Shown: positions 25,369 through 34,470, counted from the first letter of the stretch. The stretch: DNA of 35,142 nucleotides from a virus (IMGVR_UViG_3300009103_000093:1-35142); one strand, 5' to 3'. The notes: generated from the sequence alone by a model not told the origin. Program-made: numbers and translations.

Positions 25369-25922
25369 TGGCTATATTACAAAACGATAACAGAATAGAA
25401 CAAATAGAATATTCAGCAGGAATTACTGATATACAAGAGTTTGTGTATGAAAATAATCCAGATATTGCAGTTCCAAGTGGTATAGAATTTCATAAAATAA
25501 TAACTAAAAATAAACAAATTGTATATCAAACTCTTTCTTCACCAGCAAAGCATTCAGAAATAATTATTAGAAAGAGAAACCTAACAGATTTTGAAGGTTA
25601 CTTAGAAGCCACAGATAATAATCCACCAACATCTTTTTATTTTCGAAATAAAAAAGTAGAACCAAAACCAGTTAATTATAAAAAAGGATTTTTTGATAGA
25701 TTTTTTGTACAGTTAGCATCAGATACACACGCACCTATTTTGGAAATAGAAGGCAAAGATTTTAAAGTAGCAGACGCTACTTATGCCAAAGTTAAAATAA
25801 GGTGGTCTTTAAGTAGTAATCCAGAGGAGCAAGAAGAGTTAAATCGTAGAGCAGTAGATTTGGCAGAAGAAAAATTTCCACAAATTAGACATAAGATATA
25901 TAATTTAATTGAATTTGGGTAA
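25368..25922 (+). CDS. unknown protein at the end of the tail module
   Basis: A 184-residue protein coupled to the hub gene by TAATG. It is mixed alpha/beta, with a basic middle (FRNKKVEPKPVNYKKGFFDR) and a helical C-terminus (EEQEELNRRAVDLAEEKFPQ). I do not recognise a family. Coupling to the hub suggests a baseplate role, but it also borders the replication module. Codon use is like its neighbours. Confidence 0.5.
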   Translation: MAILQNDNRIEQIEYSAGITDIQEFVYENNPDIAVPSGIEFHKIITKNKQIVYQTLSSPAKHSEIIIRKRNLTDFEGYLEATDNNPPTSFYFRNKKVEPKPVNYKKGFFDRFFVQLASDTHAPILEIEGKDFKVADATYAKVKIRWSLSSNPEEQEELNRRAVDLAEEKFPQIRHKIYNLIEFG

Positions 25923-25930
25923 TAAGCTTT

Positions 25931-25941
25931 ATATTTATGAT
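25931..25941 (+). promoter_or_regulatory. possible promoter, ATATTTATGAT
   Basis: A relative of the ATATTTATAATAG motif in the 36-base gap before the polymerase-like gene, 17 bases from its TTG start. The core also occurs inside coding regions, so confidence is low. Confidence 0.3.
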
Positions 25942-25958
25942 CCAATAAAGGTTATAAA

Positions 25959-27236
25959 TTGAAATTTATAGAAAATAGCATGGAATTCAATGCTTTCTTG
26001 CAAGACTATGAGGAAGCAAATCAAATCATAGCACTTCCCGTTCCCGTTGATTACAAAAAACATCCTGTAGAAACAAAATTATCTTTTGTTCTTTTTTTAA
26101 TTGATGGAAAACCTTTCACACTTACATTTAATCATACAGATGCAAAAAATCTTCAGTTTGAAGATTTACGTATAATAAATAATAAAAACAAACCAATATA
26201 CACTCTTGATAAAAAACAAGCATATCATCTTACACATTTAGATAATTTCATTGATGTAAATTTACTTAACTATTGGAATACAGGTGAGAAAACTAATTTA
26301 GATTTATATCTTAATGATACAATTCGAGATTATCATATGAAATATTATGAGAAAGAAGATATAAACGCATCTATTCCTATAATGAAATTCACATATCATT
26401 TATATAAGATAGCAATGGAAATGCAGGTTATTCTTTCAAAATATGACACTTCTGACATTTTGACATATAATGATGAAATGTTTGATAACTTTATACATAT
26501 AGAAAAAAATGGTTTACAAACAACTGATGGTATGGTATATTCAGAGTATAATCCATTCACATCTACAGGTCGTCCATCAAATAGATTTGGTGGAGTTAAT
26601 TTCGCAGCATTAAATAAGAGTGATCGTAGTAGAGAAAAATTTATTAGTAGATTTGGTAGTGAGGGTAAATTGGTTGAGTTTGATTATGATGCATATCACT
26701 TGAGATTAATAGCAGATAAAGTAGAATATGAATTCCCCGAAGGTTCAGTACATGAGCATATGGCAAAATATTATAATTGTGATTATGAAGAATCAAAAAG
26801 GAGATCATTTCAGTATCTTTATGGTGGAATACCGATAGAAGTGTGGCAACTAAATCCATTTTTTTCAAGTGTATATGACTATGTAAATAATCTTTGGAAT
26901 ATATATAAAGAAGAACATTTTATCAAATCAGATATTTATAGTAGAGAAATAAAGGGAAGTAATTTTAACGCCAACAAATTGTTTAATTATTACATTCAAT
27001 TATTGGAAACTGAAACAAATGTGGTAGTTATAAAAAAGGTTAGACAATTAATGAATAAATATAAAAGTAAGTTTATATTGTACAGTTACGATTCATTTTT
27101 ATTTGATATGCATATAGAAGATGGATTACCATTTTTAAAAGAATTGAAAGATGTTTTGGAAAATAATAAGTTTCCAACAAAAGTTGCTTGGGGTAAAAAC
27201 TATGATGACCTTGTAGATATTACGGAGAAATTTTAA
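25959..27236 (+). CDS. compact family A DNA polymerase-like protein
   Basis: 425 residues. The C-terminal half shows the polymerase A palm/fingers signature: STGRPSNRF (202-210); motif A FDYDAYHLRL with the catalytic Asp242; motif B with Lys280, Phe284 and Tyr288-Gly289 at the K-(3)-F-(3)-YG spacing; an N...Q pair (Asn343/Gln347, the Asn845/Gln849 equivalents of Pol I); and motif C LYSYDSFLF with Asp378. Usual side positions differ (Glu of motif A is His; HDE of motif C is YDS; Arg754 equivalent is Tyr). Residues 1-190 show no intact exonuclease or known domain. Starts with TTG behind AAAGG. It ends with a TAATG overlap, so it is co-translated with the next gene. Activity is inferred, not shown. 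Confidence 0.75.
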   Translation: MKFIENSMEFNAFLQDYEEANQIIALPVPVDYKKHPVETKLSFVLFLIDGKPFTLTFNHTDAKNLQFEDLRIINNKNKPIYTLDKKQAYHLTHLDNFIDVNLLNYWNTGEKTNLDLYLNDTIRDYHMKYYEKEDINASIPIMKFTYHLYKIAMEMQVILSKYDTSDILTYNDEMFDNFIHIEKNGLQTTDGMVYSEYNPFTSTGRPSNRFGGVNFAALNKSDRSREKFISRFGSEGKLVEFDYDAYHLRLIADKVEYEFPEGSVHEHMAKYYNCDYEESKRRSFQYLYGGIPIEVWQLNPFFSSVYDYVNNLWNIYKEEHFIKSDIYSREIKGSNFNANKLFNYYIQLLETETNVVVIKKVRQLMNKYKSKFILYSYDSFLFDMHIEDGLPFLKELKDVLENNKFPTKVAWGKNYDDLVDITEKF

Positions 27237-29377
27237 TGTTTGAATGGAAAACTTTTTTCAACGATTTTGCAGAAGAGTACTATTCAGTACCATACTTAGA
27301 TAAGAAAGAGCACATATACGCTTTACAAAACTATCTTATAGCAAAAGGTATGTTAGTAGAGGATGTTGATTATGCCATTAAAACTCTTTTGGGTGAAGAA
27401 ACACCTGTAAATTCTTGGAGTGATAGAAAAACACATAAAGAAGAAGAAAGAAAAAGAGTAGCCGAAGAGAAACCTAAGTACGCTAAGGCATCGGGTGGAA
27501 AATATTATGTGAAAAATAAAGAAACAGGAAATGTTTATTCAGTTGTTAAACCTAATCCCGAAAAACATGATCCAATTAGCAGAGAGAAAGCAGAAAAAGA
27601 AGTAGAGAAAGATGGTGGTGGAAAAGAAGATAAAGCTCAAAGTTTCGCCAGAGAAAAATTTAAAAAGGCTTTAGATCATCAAATGAGTACAATAGAATTT
27701 GAGCCAGAAAGTGATAAAGAAGTTTTTCAAAAAGTTATTGATAAAGTAAGTAATCAAGATGCCAATTTTTCAGACGAGGAAAAGAAAATTGCTGGAAAAT
27801 ATATTGCTAAAAGTGATTCAGATAAAACAGCAAAACTTTATATTGCTAAAGTTGGTCCGCAAACTTTTGATGATAAAGCTAGACGTGGACAAGTTAATTA
27901 TGCAAAAAGTAAGGCTGGAAGACAATATATAGATAAATTACAAAAAGTACTTAATCTTCCAACAACTGCTGCTCAAGCTAAGAAAACAGATGCGGGTAGA
28001 GTGGCTTCTAAAATTAGAACAAAAGATATATCACCCACAGATATAAATAAAGAAATTGAAGTTGGTGTATCTAGAGTAAAGGATTCCAAAGGTAATATTA
28101 CAGCAGTTAAGTTTGGTAATAAAGAACATAAATTAGCATCTGTACCTGATAAACAAAAATTAAAACAAACTTTTATGGATAAAGGTATGTCTGACGAACA
28201 GGCAGAACTTAGAGCTAAAAAAGTTAGACGTTCAATTAGAAAACACAATGAATATTTAGTAGATTTAACACAAACTCTTGATAAAGAGTCGGGTGAATTT
28301 GTACCTCGAAAAAACTTTAAAGTAGCAAGTATGATAAAAGGTGCTGATCCATCAACTGAAGAGGGTAGACAGAAAATTCTTGAAGAATATCCTAAAAAAA
28401 TACATCGTATTTTTAAAGACATTGTGGCAAAAAGTCCTGGTGGAATAACAGAAGATGAAAAAAGAGCTTTAAATACATTAAGAGATTTAAATTCTAATCT
28501 TTCAACTGAAGAGTATGAGAAAGAATGTCTAAATGTTATACATACTATTTTAAGGACTCCTTCACTTGCTTCTGGTGGTGCAGATTTGGCTGAAAGTATA
28601 ACAGGTTTGATACAAACTAAAAAAGGACATGAGATTTATTTTCCAAGTGATGTTACTTATAAAGTAGGTGATATGATTTCTTTGGGTGATTTAGGTGATT
28701 TAAATCCTACTGATCCTGATTATTATAATAAAGTTGCTGACGCTGCATCTTCTATTATAGTAACAGTTGAAGCTGAAGGACCTGCTAGTGTTAAAGTGGG
28801 TGCAGGAGCAGCTAGTTCTGCTGAAGAAAAAGTAAGAATGACAGAGTATGAGAATCCAAAAACAAGGTCAGCGTTAAGTGGTTTAGTATCAACTCATAAG
28901 TTAATGTTTGATAAACCTCAAGATTTAAATAAAGCAGATGAGAATATTCAGAAAGCAAGAGATCATGCTCTATCTATTGGTATTACACAAGAAGAGCTTG
29001 ATAAGATAGATGAAAAGGCAAAAGCACAATCAGCAAAATGGAAAGAACTTTGGAAAGGAAGAGCAAAGAAAGGTACTGAAGATTGGTCAGATGAAGATTG
29101 GGATAAAATGGAACAAACTTTGGTTAGATTTGCACAATCTCACTTATTAATTCAAGATATTAATAATAAGGATATGATATACCAAAAATTTACAAACTAT
29201 AGGTATAATGATAAAGTAAGTGGAACAGAAGTGGATAGAACTGATGGTGTTAATTGTTTAGGATCTATTAAAGCTGCTATGAATATGGGATTTACTTGGA
29301 GTGAAGGTGGTGGAGTGAGACCGCAGAATACTTTTTCAAGTAGAATTGGTAATACCTGTAAGGATGTGAAAAAATAA
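27236..29377 (+). CDS. large protein of unknown function, coupled to the polymerase-like gene
   Basis: 713 residues, Lys/Glu-rich and mostly helical. An N-terminal domain (about 1-62) is followed by a charged linker (KTHKEEERKRVAEEK) and a small SGGKYYVKNKETGNVYSVVK motif (about 82-101). The middle is helical. A beta segment KKGHEIYFPSDVTYKVGDMI lies near 462-481. The C-terminus (about 620-713) has SHLLIQDINNKD and two Cys (Cys681 and Cys709). No catalytic motif recognised. The overlapping start shows co-translation with the polymerase-like protein, so a replication partner is one guess and a virion protein another. Confidence 0.5.
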   Translation: MFEWKTFFNDFAEEYYSVPYLDKKEHIYALQNYLIAKGMLVEDVDYAIKTLLGEETPVNSWSDRKTHKEEERKRVAEEKPKYAKASGGKYYVKNKETGNVYSVVKPNPEKHDPISREKAEKEVEKDGGGKEDKAQSFAREKFKKALDHQMSTIEFEPESDKEVFQKVIDKVSNQDANFSDEEKKIAGKYIAKSDSDKTAKLYIAKVGPQTFDDKARRGQVNYAKSKAGRQYIDKLQKVLNLPTTAAQAKKTDAGRVASKIRTKDISPTDINKEIEVGVSRVKDSKGNITAVKFGNKEHKLASVPDKQKLKQTFMDKGMSDEQAELRAKKVRRSIRKHNEYLVDLTQTLDKESGEFVPRKNFKVASMIKGADPSTEEGRQKILEEYPKKIHRIFKDIVAKSPGGITEDEKRALNTLRDLNSNLSTEEYEKECLNVIHTILRTPSLASGGADLAESITGLIQTKKGHEIYFPSDVTYKVGDMISLGDLGDLNPTDPDYYNKVADAASSIIVTVEAEGPASVKVGAGAASSAEEKVRMTEYENPKTRSALSGLVSTHKLMFDKPQDLNKADENIQKARDHALSIGITQEELDKIDEKAKAQSAKWKELWKGRAKKGTEDWSDEDWDKMEQTLVRFAQSHLLIQDINNKDMIYQKFTNYRYNDKVSGTEVDRTDGVNCLGSIKAAMNMGFTWSEGGGVRPQNTFSSRIGNTCKDVKK

Positions 29378-29378
29378 T

Positions 29379-29801
29379 ATGAAGACACAATTATTAGCAA
29401 CATTTTGTAAAAGAAATAAACTATACGAAACTATAGATTTAATTATAGTGTGTAATGAAATCATTTTTGATAAGATATATGTATTTCAAAATGAAAATGA
29501 TTATCATCAATTGATTTGTACATATAATGTAGAAGCAACAGATGAATTTACAGATGGCACTATAGATACTATTTCTATACATAGAAAGAAACAATCCAAT
29601 ACATTGTACACTATAAATGCACTTAATGAATTGGTTAAAGAATTGAACAACGGGGTTTTGAATAATAAATTTCCAGTTCCCTGGGAGAATTATAGAAATC
29701 GTTTGCTATTGACAAACGATGAAGGACTATATGAGATACCTACAAGGGTATATTCAATAATACATACTAAGTCTTGGGAATCCAAATTAGACGAAAAATA
29801 A
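29379..29801 (+). CDS. conserved-looking small protein of unknown function
   Basis: A 140-residue protein beginning one base after the preceding stop. It is alpha/beta with a central IDTISIHRKKQSNTLYTINA element that looks like a core motif: His-Arg-Lys-Lys then a TLYTINALNELV helix. I recall similar short ORFs among replication genes of marine T4-like phages, but cannot name a function. It precedes gp32 by 92 bases. Probably real given coupling and codon use. Confidence 0.55.
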   Translation: MKTQLLATFCKRNKLYETIDLIIVCNEIIFDKIYVFQNENDYHQLICTYNVEATDEFTDGTIDTISIHRKKQSNTLYTINALNELVKELNNGVLNNKFPVPWENYRNRLLLTNDEGLYEIPTRVYSIIHTKSWESKLDEK

Positions 29802-29893
29802 ATTGTATTTTCAGAAAGTACAATGATATATATTATTGATGTTAATTGTTACACTAAGTAAAACAATAATAAATGACAAATAGGAGATAGAAA

Positions 29894-30673
29894 ATGGATA
29901 TTAGCGCAATCAAGAAGCGTCTTAATCAGCTTCAAACTACAAACACTCGTACATCAAATCTTTGGAAACCTCAACCAGGTACAACTCAGATTAGAATTGT
30001 TCCTTATAAACATAATAAGGAAAATCCTTTTATTGAGTTATTTTTCCATTATGATTTGGGTAGAAAATCTTATCTTTCACCCGTTTCATTTGGTCGTCCA
30101 GACCCGATTGAAGAATTCGCACAGAAACTAAAATCTTCTGGTAATAAAGAAGACTATCGTTTAGGTAGAAAAATTGAAGCAAAAATGAGAACTTTTGCTC
30201 CAGTTGTAGTTCGTGGTGAAGAAAATGAAGGTGTTAAGTATTGGGGCTTTGGAAAAACAGTTTATCAAGAACTGTTATCTATAATCGCAGATCCTGATTA
30301 CGGAGATATCACAGATCCAATGAATGGTCGTGATGTTTCTGTAGAATTCAAGACAGCAGAAGAGACAGGCGGTTCGTTTCCGAAAACGACTATTAGGGTT
30401 AAACCTAATCAGACTCCAGTTACGGAAGATGCTGATGTTCTTGAACTAATGACTAACAACCAAACAGACATTCGTGAGATTTATAAGGAACAAACTTATG
30501 AAGAACTTACAGAAGTACTTAACGATTGGTTAAATCCTTCTGAAGACGAAACAGAAAAAAATGGTGTTAAGGCAGAGAGTTCGGATAAATCGGTAACACA
30601 ATCTGTAGTTAAAGAAGATGTAAAATCTACAGAAGATGTGTCGGCAGCATTTGACGATCTATTTAATAAATAA
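29894..30673 (+). CDS. 32: single-stranded DNA-binding protein (gp32-like)
   Basis: 259 residues. It coats single-stranded DNA during replication, recombination and repair. The N-terminal basic segment (IKKRLNQLQ) fits the cooperative-binding region. The core has TTQIRIVPYKHNKENPFIEL, HYDLGRKSYLSPVSFGRPDP and KYWGFGKTVYQEL, typical of T4-like gp32 OB folds. The C-terminal tail is acidic and ends AAFDDLFNK, as in T4 gp32, which uses it to recruit replication partners. It contains no cysteine at all, so the T4 zinc site is absent. TAGGAG precedes the ATG; a hairpin terminator follows. Confidence 0.9.
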   Translation: MDISAIKKRLNQLQTTNTRTSNLWKPQPGTTQIRIVPYKHNKENPFIELFFHYDLGRKSYLSPVSFGRPDPIEEFAQKLKSSGNKEDYRLGRKIEAKMRTFAPVVVRGEENEGVKYWGFGKTVYQELLSIIADPDYGDITDPMNGRDVSVEFKTAEETGGSFPKTTIRVKPNQTPVTEDADVLELMTNNQTDIREIYKEQTYEELTEVLNDWLNPSEDETEKNGVKAESSDKSVTQSVVKEDVKSTEDVSAAFDDLFNK

Positions 30674-30690
30674 AAAACAGACAATAAGTT

Positions 30691-30720
30691 GGGGAGTGAT
30701 TGGTTTCGCTCCCCTAGGTT
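30691..30720 (+). terminator. hairpin terminator between gp32 and uvsX
   Basis: GGGGAGTGA pairs with TCGCTCCCC (9 bp including one T-G wobble) around TTGGTT, then TAGGTTTTG. The T-run is short and imperfect, so it is probably an attenuating terminator that makes gp32 mRNA more abundant. Confidence 0.65.
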
Positions 30721-30743
30721 TTGAATTGAAACGGAGTTTATAG

Positions 30744-31841
30744 ATGTCTACAAGAGACAAATTAGCAGGGGCTCTAGCTGAAAGTTTAAACAAAACATTC
30801 AAAGATACAAAAGTTGCATACTTTCTTGATGGTTCTGGCACAACACCTACAGATATAAAAGAATTTATTTCTACAGGTTCTACATTATTAGATTTAGCAA
30901 TATCAAATAAAGCAAATGGTGGTATTGCAGTTGGTAGAATTACAGAACTTAATGGATTGGAATCAAGTGGTAAATCTTTGGTTGGTGCACATCTTTTAGC
31001 AGAGACTCAAAAAAAGGGTGGAGTAGCAGTTTATATTGATACAGAAACCTCAGTAAGCCAAGACTTTTTAAAAGTTATTGGTGTAGATGTAGGTACAATG
31101 TTATATCTACATTTAGAAACAGTTGAAGATATATTCGCAGCAGTAGAAGAGATTGTAGCAAAAGTTAGAGAGTCAGATAAAGATAGGTTAGTAACTATTC
31201 TTGTAGATTCACTTGCAGCTGCATCAACAAATGTAGAGATGGAAGCTGACTTTGATAAAGATGGTTGGGCTACAAGTAAAGCAATCATTATATCTAAAGC
31301 TATGAGAAAAATAACACAAATGATTGGTAGACAGAGAGTAGCTCTTGTGTTTACAAATCAACTCAGACAAAAACTTGGTGTGATGTTCGGAGACCCCTGG
31401 ACTACAAGTGGTGGTAAAGCATTACCATTTCACGCATCTACAAGAATTAGATTGAAGAACAAAGGTCAAATCAAAGATACTAAAAAGAATACAATTGGTA
31501 TGACGATACTTGCACAAGTTATTAAGAATCGTTTAGGTCCACCTTTGAGAAGTTGTGAGTTCCCTCTATATTTTGAGAGTGGAATTGATGATGTGGGTAG
31601 TTGGTTAAAAGTGATGAAAGATCATAAGATAGTGAAACAGGCTGGTGCTTGGTATACTATAACTGACCATTTAGGTGAAGAACATAAATTTCAATCAAAA
31701 GAATTCGCACATAAGTTATCAGACCCAGACTTTAAATCATATGTATATGACCAAATTTGTGAAAAGGTAATATTAAAGTATGATATAAAAGATTTAGGTA
31801 TTGATGATGTTATTGAGACAGATGAGGTGGTTGGTGAATAA
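30744..31841 (+). CDS. uvsX: UvsX, RecA-like recombinase
   Basis: 365 residues (T4 UvsX: 390). It forms filaments on single-stranded DNA and exchanges strands in recombination-dependent replication, working with gp32. Walker A is GLESSGKS (71-78) and Walker B is TILVDS (Asp155). YIDTETSVS (98-106) contains the catalytic Glu101. VFTNQLRQK is the loop-2-like DNA-contact region, followed by SGGKALPFHAS. CGGAG precedes the ATG. The stop overlaps the FEN-type nuclease start by one base. No intein or split is seen. Confidence 0.93.
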   Translation: MSTRDKLAGALAESLNKTFKDTKVAYFLDGSGTTPTDIKEFISTGSTLLDLAISNKANGGIAVGRITELNGLESSGKSLVGAHLLAETQKKGGVAVYIDTETSVSQDFLKVIGVDVGTMLYLHLETVEDIFAAVEEIVAKVRESDKDRLVTILVDSLAAASTNVEMEADFDKDGWATSKAIIISKAMRKITQMIGRQRVALVFTNQLRQKLGVMFGDPWTTSGGKALPFHASTRIRLKNKGQIKDTKKNTIGMTILAQVIKNRLGPPLRSCEFPLYFESGIDDVGSWLKVMKDHKIVKQAGAWYTITDHLGEEHKFQSKEFAHKLSDPDFKSYVYDQICEKVILKYDIKDLGIDDVIETDEVVGE

Positions 31842-32905
31842 TGTCAAATGCCAAATATCTGTCTATATTTGAAGAGATAAAGAAAAAGGGGGGATCTGTA
31901 GATTTTGATAACCCCGACAAAAAAGTTTTAATAGTTGACGGCTTGAACACTTTCATTAGGGTGTTCAGCGTAATGCCAACTCTAAACGAAAACGGTGTTC
32001 ATGTTGGTGGTATTGTTGGTTTTCTTAAAAGCATAGGATTTGCCATTAATATGTTTAATCCCACCCGTACTATCATTGTATTTGACGGTAAGGGTGGGAG
32101 TAACCGCCGTCGTAAATTATATTCCGATTATAAAAATAAACGTAGAACTTCTTACAGAGTCAATAGAGTAGAAAGTATTGGTGGAAATGTTGATGAAGAA
32201 AGAAAGAATATGTATATGCAGCTTAGAAGAGTTGCAGACTATCTTGAACTATTACCATTAACCACTATATCCGTAGATGGTATCGAAGCAGATGATGCTA
32301 TAGCATATATTGCAAAGAGTGTAATACCAAATGGTAAGAAAGTCATTATGTCAACCGACAAAGATTTCTTACAGTTAGTATCTGATGATATCAAGGTTTG
32401 GTCTCCTACAAAAAAGAAATTATATGACAAAGAAGCAGTTTTAGAAGAGTATGGATTGACGCCTGAAAACTTTATTCTTAATAAGATAATTGAAGGAGAT
32501 AAATCAGATAATATACCTGGTGTAAATGGAGTAGCAAATAAAACTTTGATAAAAAATATACCAACTTTGGCTGAAGATAATACTAATTATAGAATAGATG
32601 AACTACTTAAATATTCTCATGAAAATAAGGATAGTGGTGGTAGTTTTTTTATAAAAATATTACAAAGTAAAGATATACTTGAACGAAACTATAAGTTAAT
32701 GCAATTAGAAAATGTTGAAATTAGTGCTTCAACTAAAACTAAATTGATTGATTTAATCAGAGGTCCTATCAGACGATTAGTTAAATATAAATTCGAATCC
32801 ATGTTCATGGAAGATAGATTATTTCAGAATTTACCAAATGTAAGTAGTTGGTTAGCTCAGAACTTTACTACTATGGATAAGTACGCGGAGAAAACCAATG
32901 GGTAG
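31841..32905 (+). CDS. rnh: 5'-3' exonuclease / RNase H (FEN family)
   Basis: 354 residues (T4 RNase H: 305). Removes RNA primers and 5' flaps from lagging-strand fragments. The metal-binding acidic residues are in place: Asp33 (LIVDG), Asp82 (FDGKGG), Glu149/Asp151/Asp152 (IEADDA), Asp173/Asp175 (STDKDFL), and Asp220/Asp223 in the helix-three-turn-helix GDKSDNIPGVNGVANKT. The basic arch (NRRRKLYSDYKNKRR) is present. It begins on the uvsX stop codon and overlaps the small basic ORF by 8 bases. Confidence 0.9.
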   Translation: MSNAKYLSIFEEIKKKGGSVDFDNPDKKVLIVDGLNTFIRVFSVMPTLNENGVHVGGIVGFLKSIGFAINMFNPTRTIIVFDGKGGSNRRRKLYSDYKNKRRTSYRVNRVESIGGNVDEERKNMYMQLRRVADYLELLPLTTISVDGIEADDAIAYIAKSVIPNGKKVIMSTDKDFLQLVSDDIKVWSPTKKKLYDKEAVLEEYGLTPENFILNKIIEGDKSDNIPGVNGVANKTLIKNIPTLAEDNTNYRIDELLKYSHENKDSGGSFFIKILQSKDILERNYKLMQLENVEISASTKTKLIDLIRGPIRRLVKYKFESMFMEDRLFQNLPNVSSWLAQNFTTMDKYAEKTNG

Positions 32906-33077
32906 AAAAAGAAAATATTTTACTGCTAAAGAAAAGAAAGAAGCACAACGAAAATGGCAGATGGAACACTATGAGAGAAATAAAGAAGTTATTCTCAAGA
33001 AAATGAAAGAGAAATATAGACTTAAAAAGGTTAATGCATTGAAATCAGAAAAAATGAAGACGATATATGGAGAGTAA
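32898..33077 (+). CDS. 59-residue basic protein
   Basis: Small ORF with CGGAG before ATG 32898, overlapping the nuclease gene by 8 bases and the helicase gene by 11. It is extremely basic (Lys/Arg about 40%) and helical: RKRKYFTAKEKKEAQRKW then YERNKEVILKKMKEKYRLKK. It may bind nucleic acid. T4 also has a small gene between uvsX and 41 (gene 40), but no sequence likeness is claimed. Function unknown. Confidence 0.65.
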   Translation: MGRKRKYFTAKEKKEAQRKWQMEHYERNKEVILKKMKEKYRLKKVNALKSEKMKTIYGE

Positions 33078-34443
33078 TACATTACATACGTATGGAAATG
33101 CCTTTCAATCAAAAACTATTTCTGCATTTTTAACTGATAGTTTATTTTTACAAACTATTATAGAGATTGTTAAGCCAGAGTATTTTGAATCGGAAGCAAA
33201 TAAATGGCTAGTTACAGAAATACATAAATATTTTATTAATTATAAAACTTCACCTACATTAGAAGCATTGAAAATTGAAGTTAATAGTGTAGAGAATGAA
33301 GTTTTTCGTCTTACTATAATAGAAGCACTTAAAGAAGCTTGGAAACACAAAGATTCTACAGATTTAAAATATGTTCAAGAAAAAACATTAGATTTTTGTA
33401 AGAATCAAGTTCTAAAATCTGCTATTATGGAATCTGTAAGTCTATTAGAAAACCAAAACTATGATGGTATTAAAACTGTTATAGATAGTGCTATGAAGGC
33501 AGGAACTGCTGTTGATATAGGACATGAATATAATATAGGTATAGAAGAAAGATTAACTAAGTCTACAAGAACTACTATAAAAACGCCATGGGATGTGATA
33601 AATGATATAATGGATGGTGGTCTTGGAGAAGGTGAGTTGGGGGTGGTTGTTGCGCCTGCAGGTATTGGTAAAACATGGTTATTGCAAAGTATTGCTGCAG
33701 GCGCAATTAAAAAAGGATTTACAGTAGTACATTATACTTTAGAATTAAATGAAAATTATGTTGGGTTGAGGTATGATACAGTTCTTAGTGGTATAACTAC
33801 TCAAAATATAAAATATCATAAAGATGAAGTAAAGAAAATAATTGAAAGTGTCCCAGGTAAGATGGTTATTAAATATTATCCAACACGGGCAGCAACAGTT
33901 AATACAATTTCAGCACATTTAAAACAATTAGAATTAAAAGATATAAAACCTGATTTAGTTATAGTAGATTATGCAGATATATTGAGAGATGTTAGTGGTA
34001 TGAGAGAAGTTAGACACCAATTAGGTAGTATTTATGAAGATTTAAGAGGGTTAGCGGGCGAGTTTGAAATTCCAGTGTGGACTGCATCTCAGGCTAATCG
34101 TTCAGCACTTGAAGAAGAAGTTATTGAAGCAACAAAAGTTGCTGAAGCATATAGTAAAGTTATGATTGCTGATTTTGTGTTAAGTATTAGTAGACAAGCA
34201 CAAGATAAAATAAGTCATACTGCTAGGTGTCATATTATTAAGAATAGATTTGGTGTTGATGGTTTAACTTATCCAATGGGTATGAATACTAACATTGGTA
34301 AGATAGATATTTATGAAAGCACGAGTAAACCAGGCAAAGAACAACAAGGTAAAATGGATAATAGAGAAGAGTTTAGAAGAAAATTGTTAGCTAGTAAGTA
34401 TAACGACATGAAGGATGAAAAAACTTCAGAAGGATTTGAATAA
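33067..34443 (+). CDS. 41: replicative DNA helicase, DnaB-type (gp41-like)
   Basis: 458 residues (T4 gp41: 475). Hexameric 5'-3' helicase that unwinds the fork and partners with primase. The N-terminal helical domain (1-150) joins a RecA-like motor. Walker A is APAGIGKT (196-203); TLELNEN with the catalytic Glu226; Walker B LVIVDYAD (297-304); a WTASQANRSA motif (sensor Gln); and a RQAQDKISHTARCHIIKNRF segment near the C-terminus containing an arginine-finger candidate. Its start lies inside the small basic ORF (11-base overlap). No primase gene is seen in the window. Confidence 0.9.
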   Translation: MESNTLHTYGNAFQSKTISAFLTDSLFLQTIIEIVKPEYFESEANKWLVTEIHKYFINYKTSPTLEALKIEVNSVENEVFRLTIIEALKEAWKHKDSTDLKYVQEKTLDFCKNQVLKSAIMESVSLLENQNYDGIKTVIDSAMKAGTAVDIGHEYNIGIEERLTKSTRTTIKTPWDVINDIMDGGLGEGELGVVVAPAGIGKTWLLQSIAAGAIKKGFTVVHYTLELNENYVGLRYDTVLSGITTQNIKYHKDEVKKIIESVPGKMVIKYYPTRAATVNTISAHLKQLELKDIKPDLVIVDYADILRDVSGMREVRHQLGSIYEDLRGLAGEFEIPVWTASQANRSALEEEVIEATKVAEAYSKVMIADFVLSISRQAQDKISHTARCHIIKNRFGVDGLTYPMGMNTNIGKIDIYESTSKPGKEQQGKMDNREEFRRKLLASKYNDMKDEKTSEGFE

Positions 34444-34456
34444 AGTCATTAAGAAT

Positions 34457-34470
34457 ACAATATATATTAT
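34457..34470. repeat. ACAATATATATTAT, near copy of the 6791 palindrome
   Basis: In the 86-base gap before the ribonucleotide reductase start. It shares the 12-mer ACAATATATATT with 6791-6804, so it may be a shared operator or just AT-rich coincidence. Confidence 0.3.

Noticed and set aside
29802-29893. Possible gp32 autoregulatory leader (TTGTA...TACAA)
   Set aside because: Only a 5-bp stem; no pseudoknot like that of T4 gp32 could be made out by eye.
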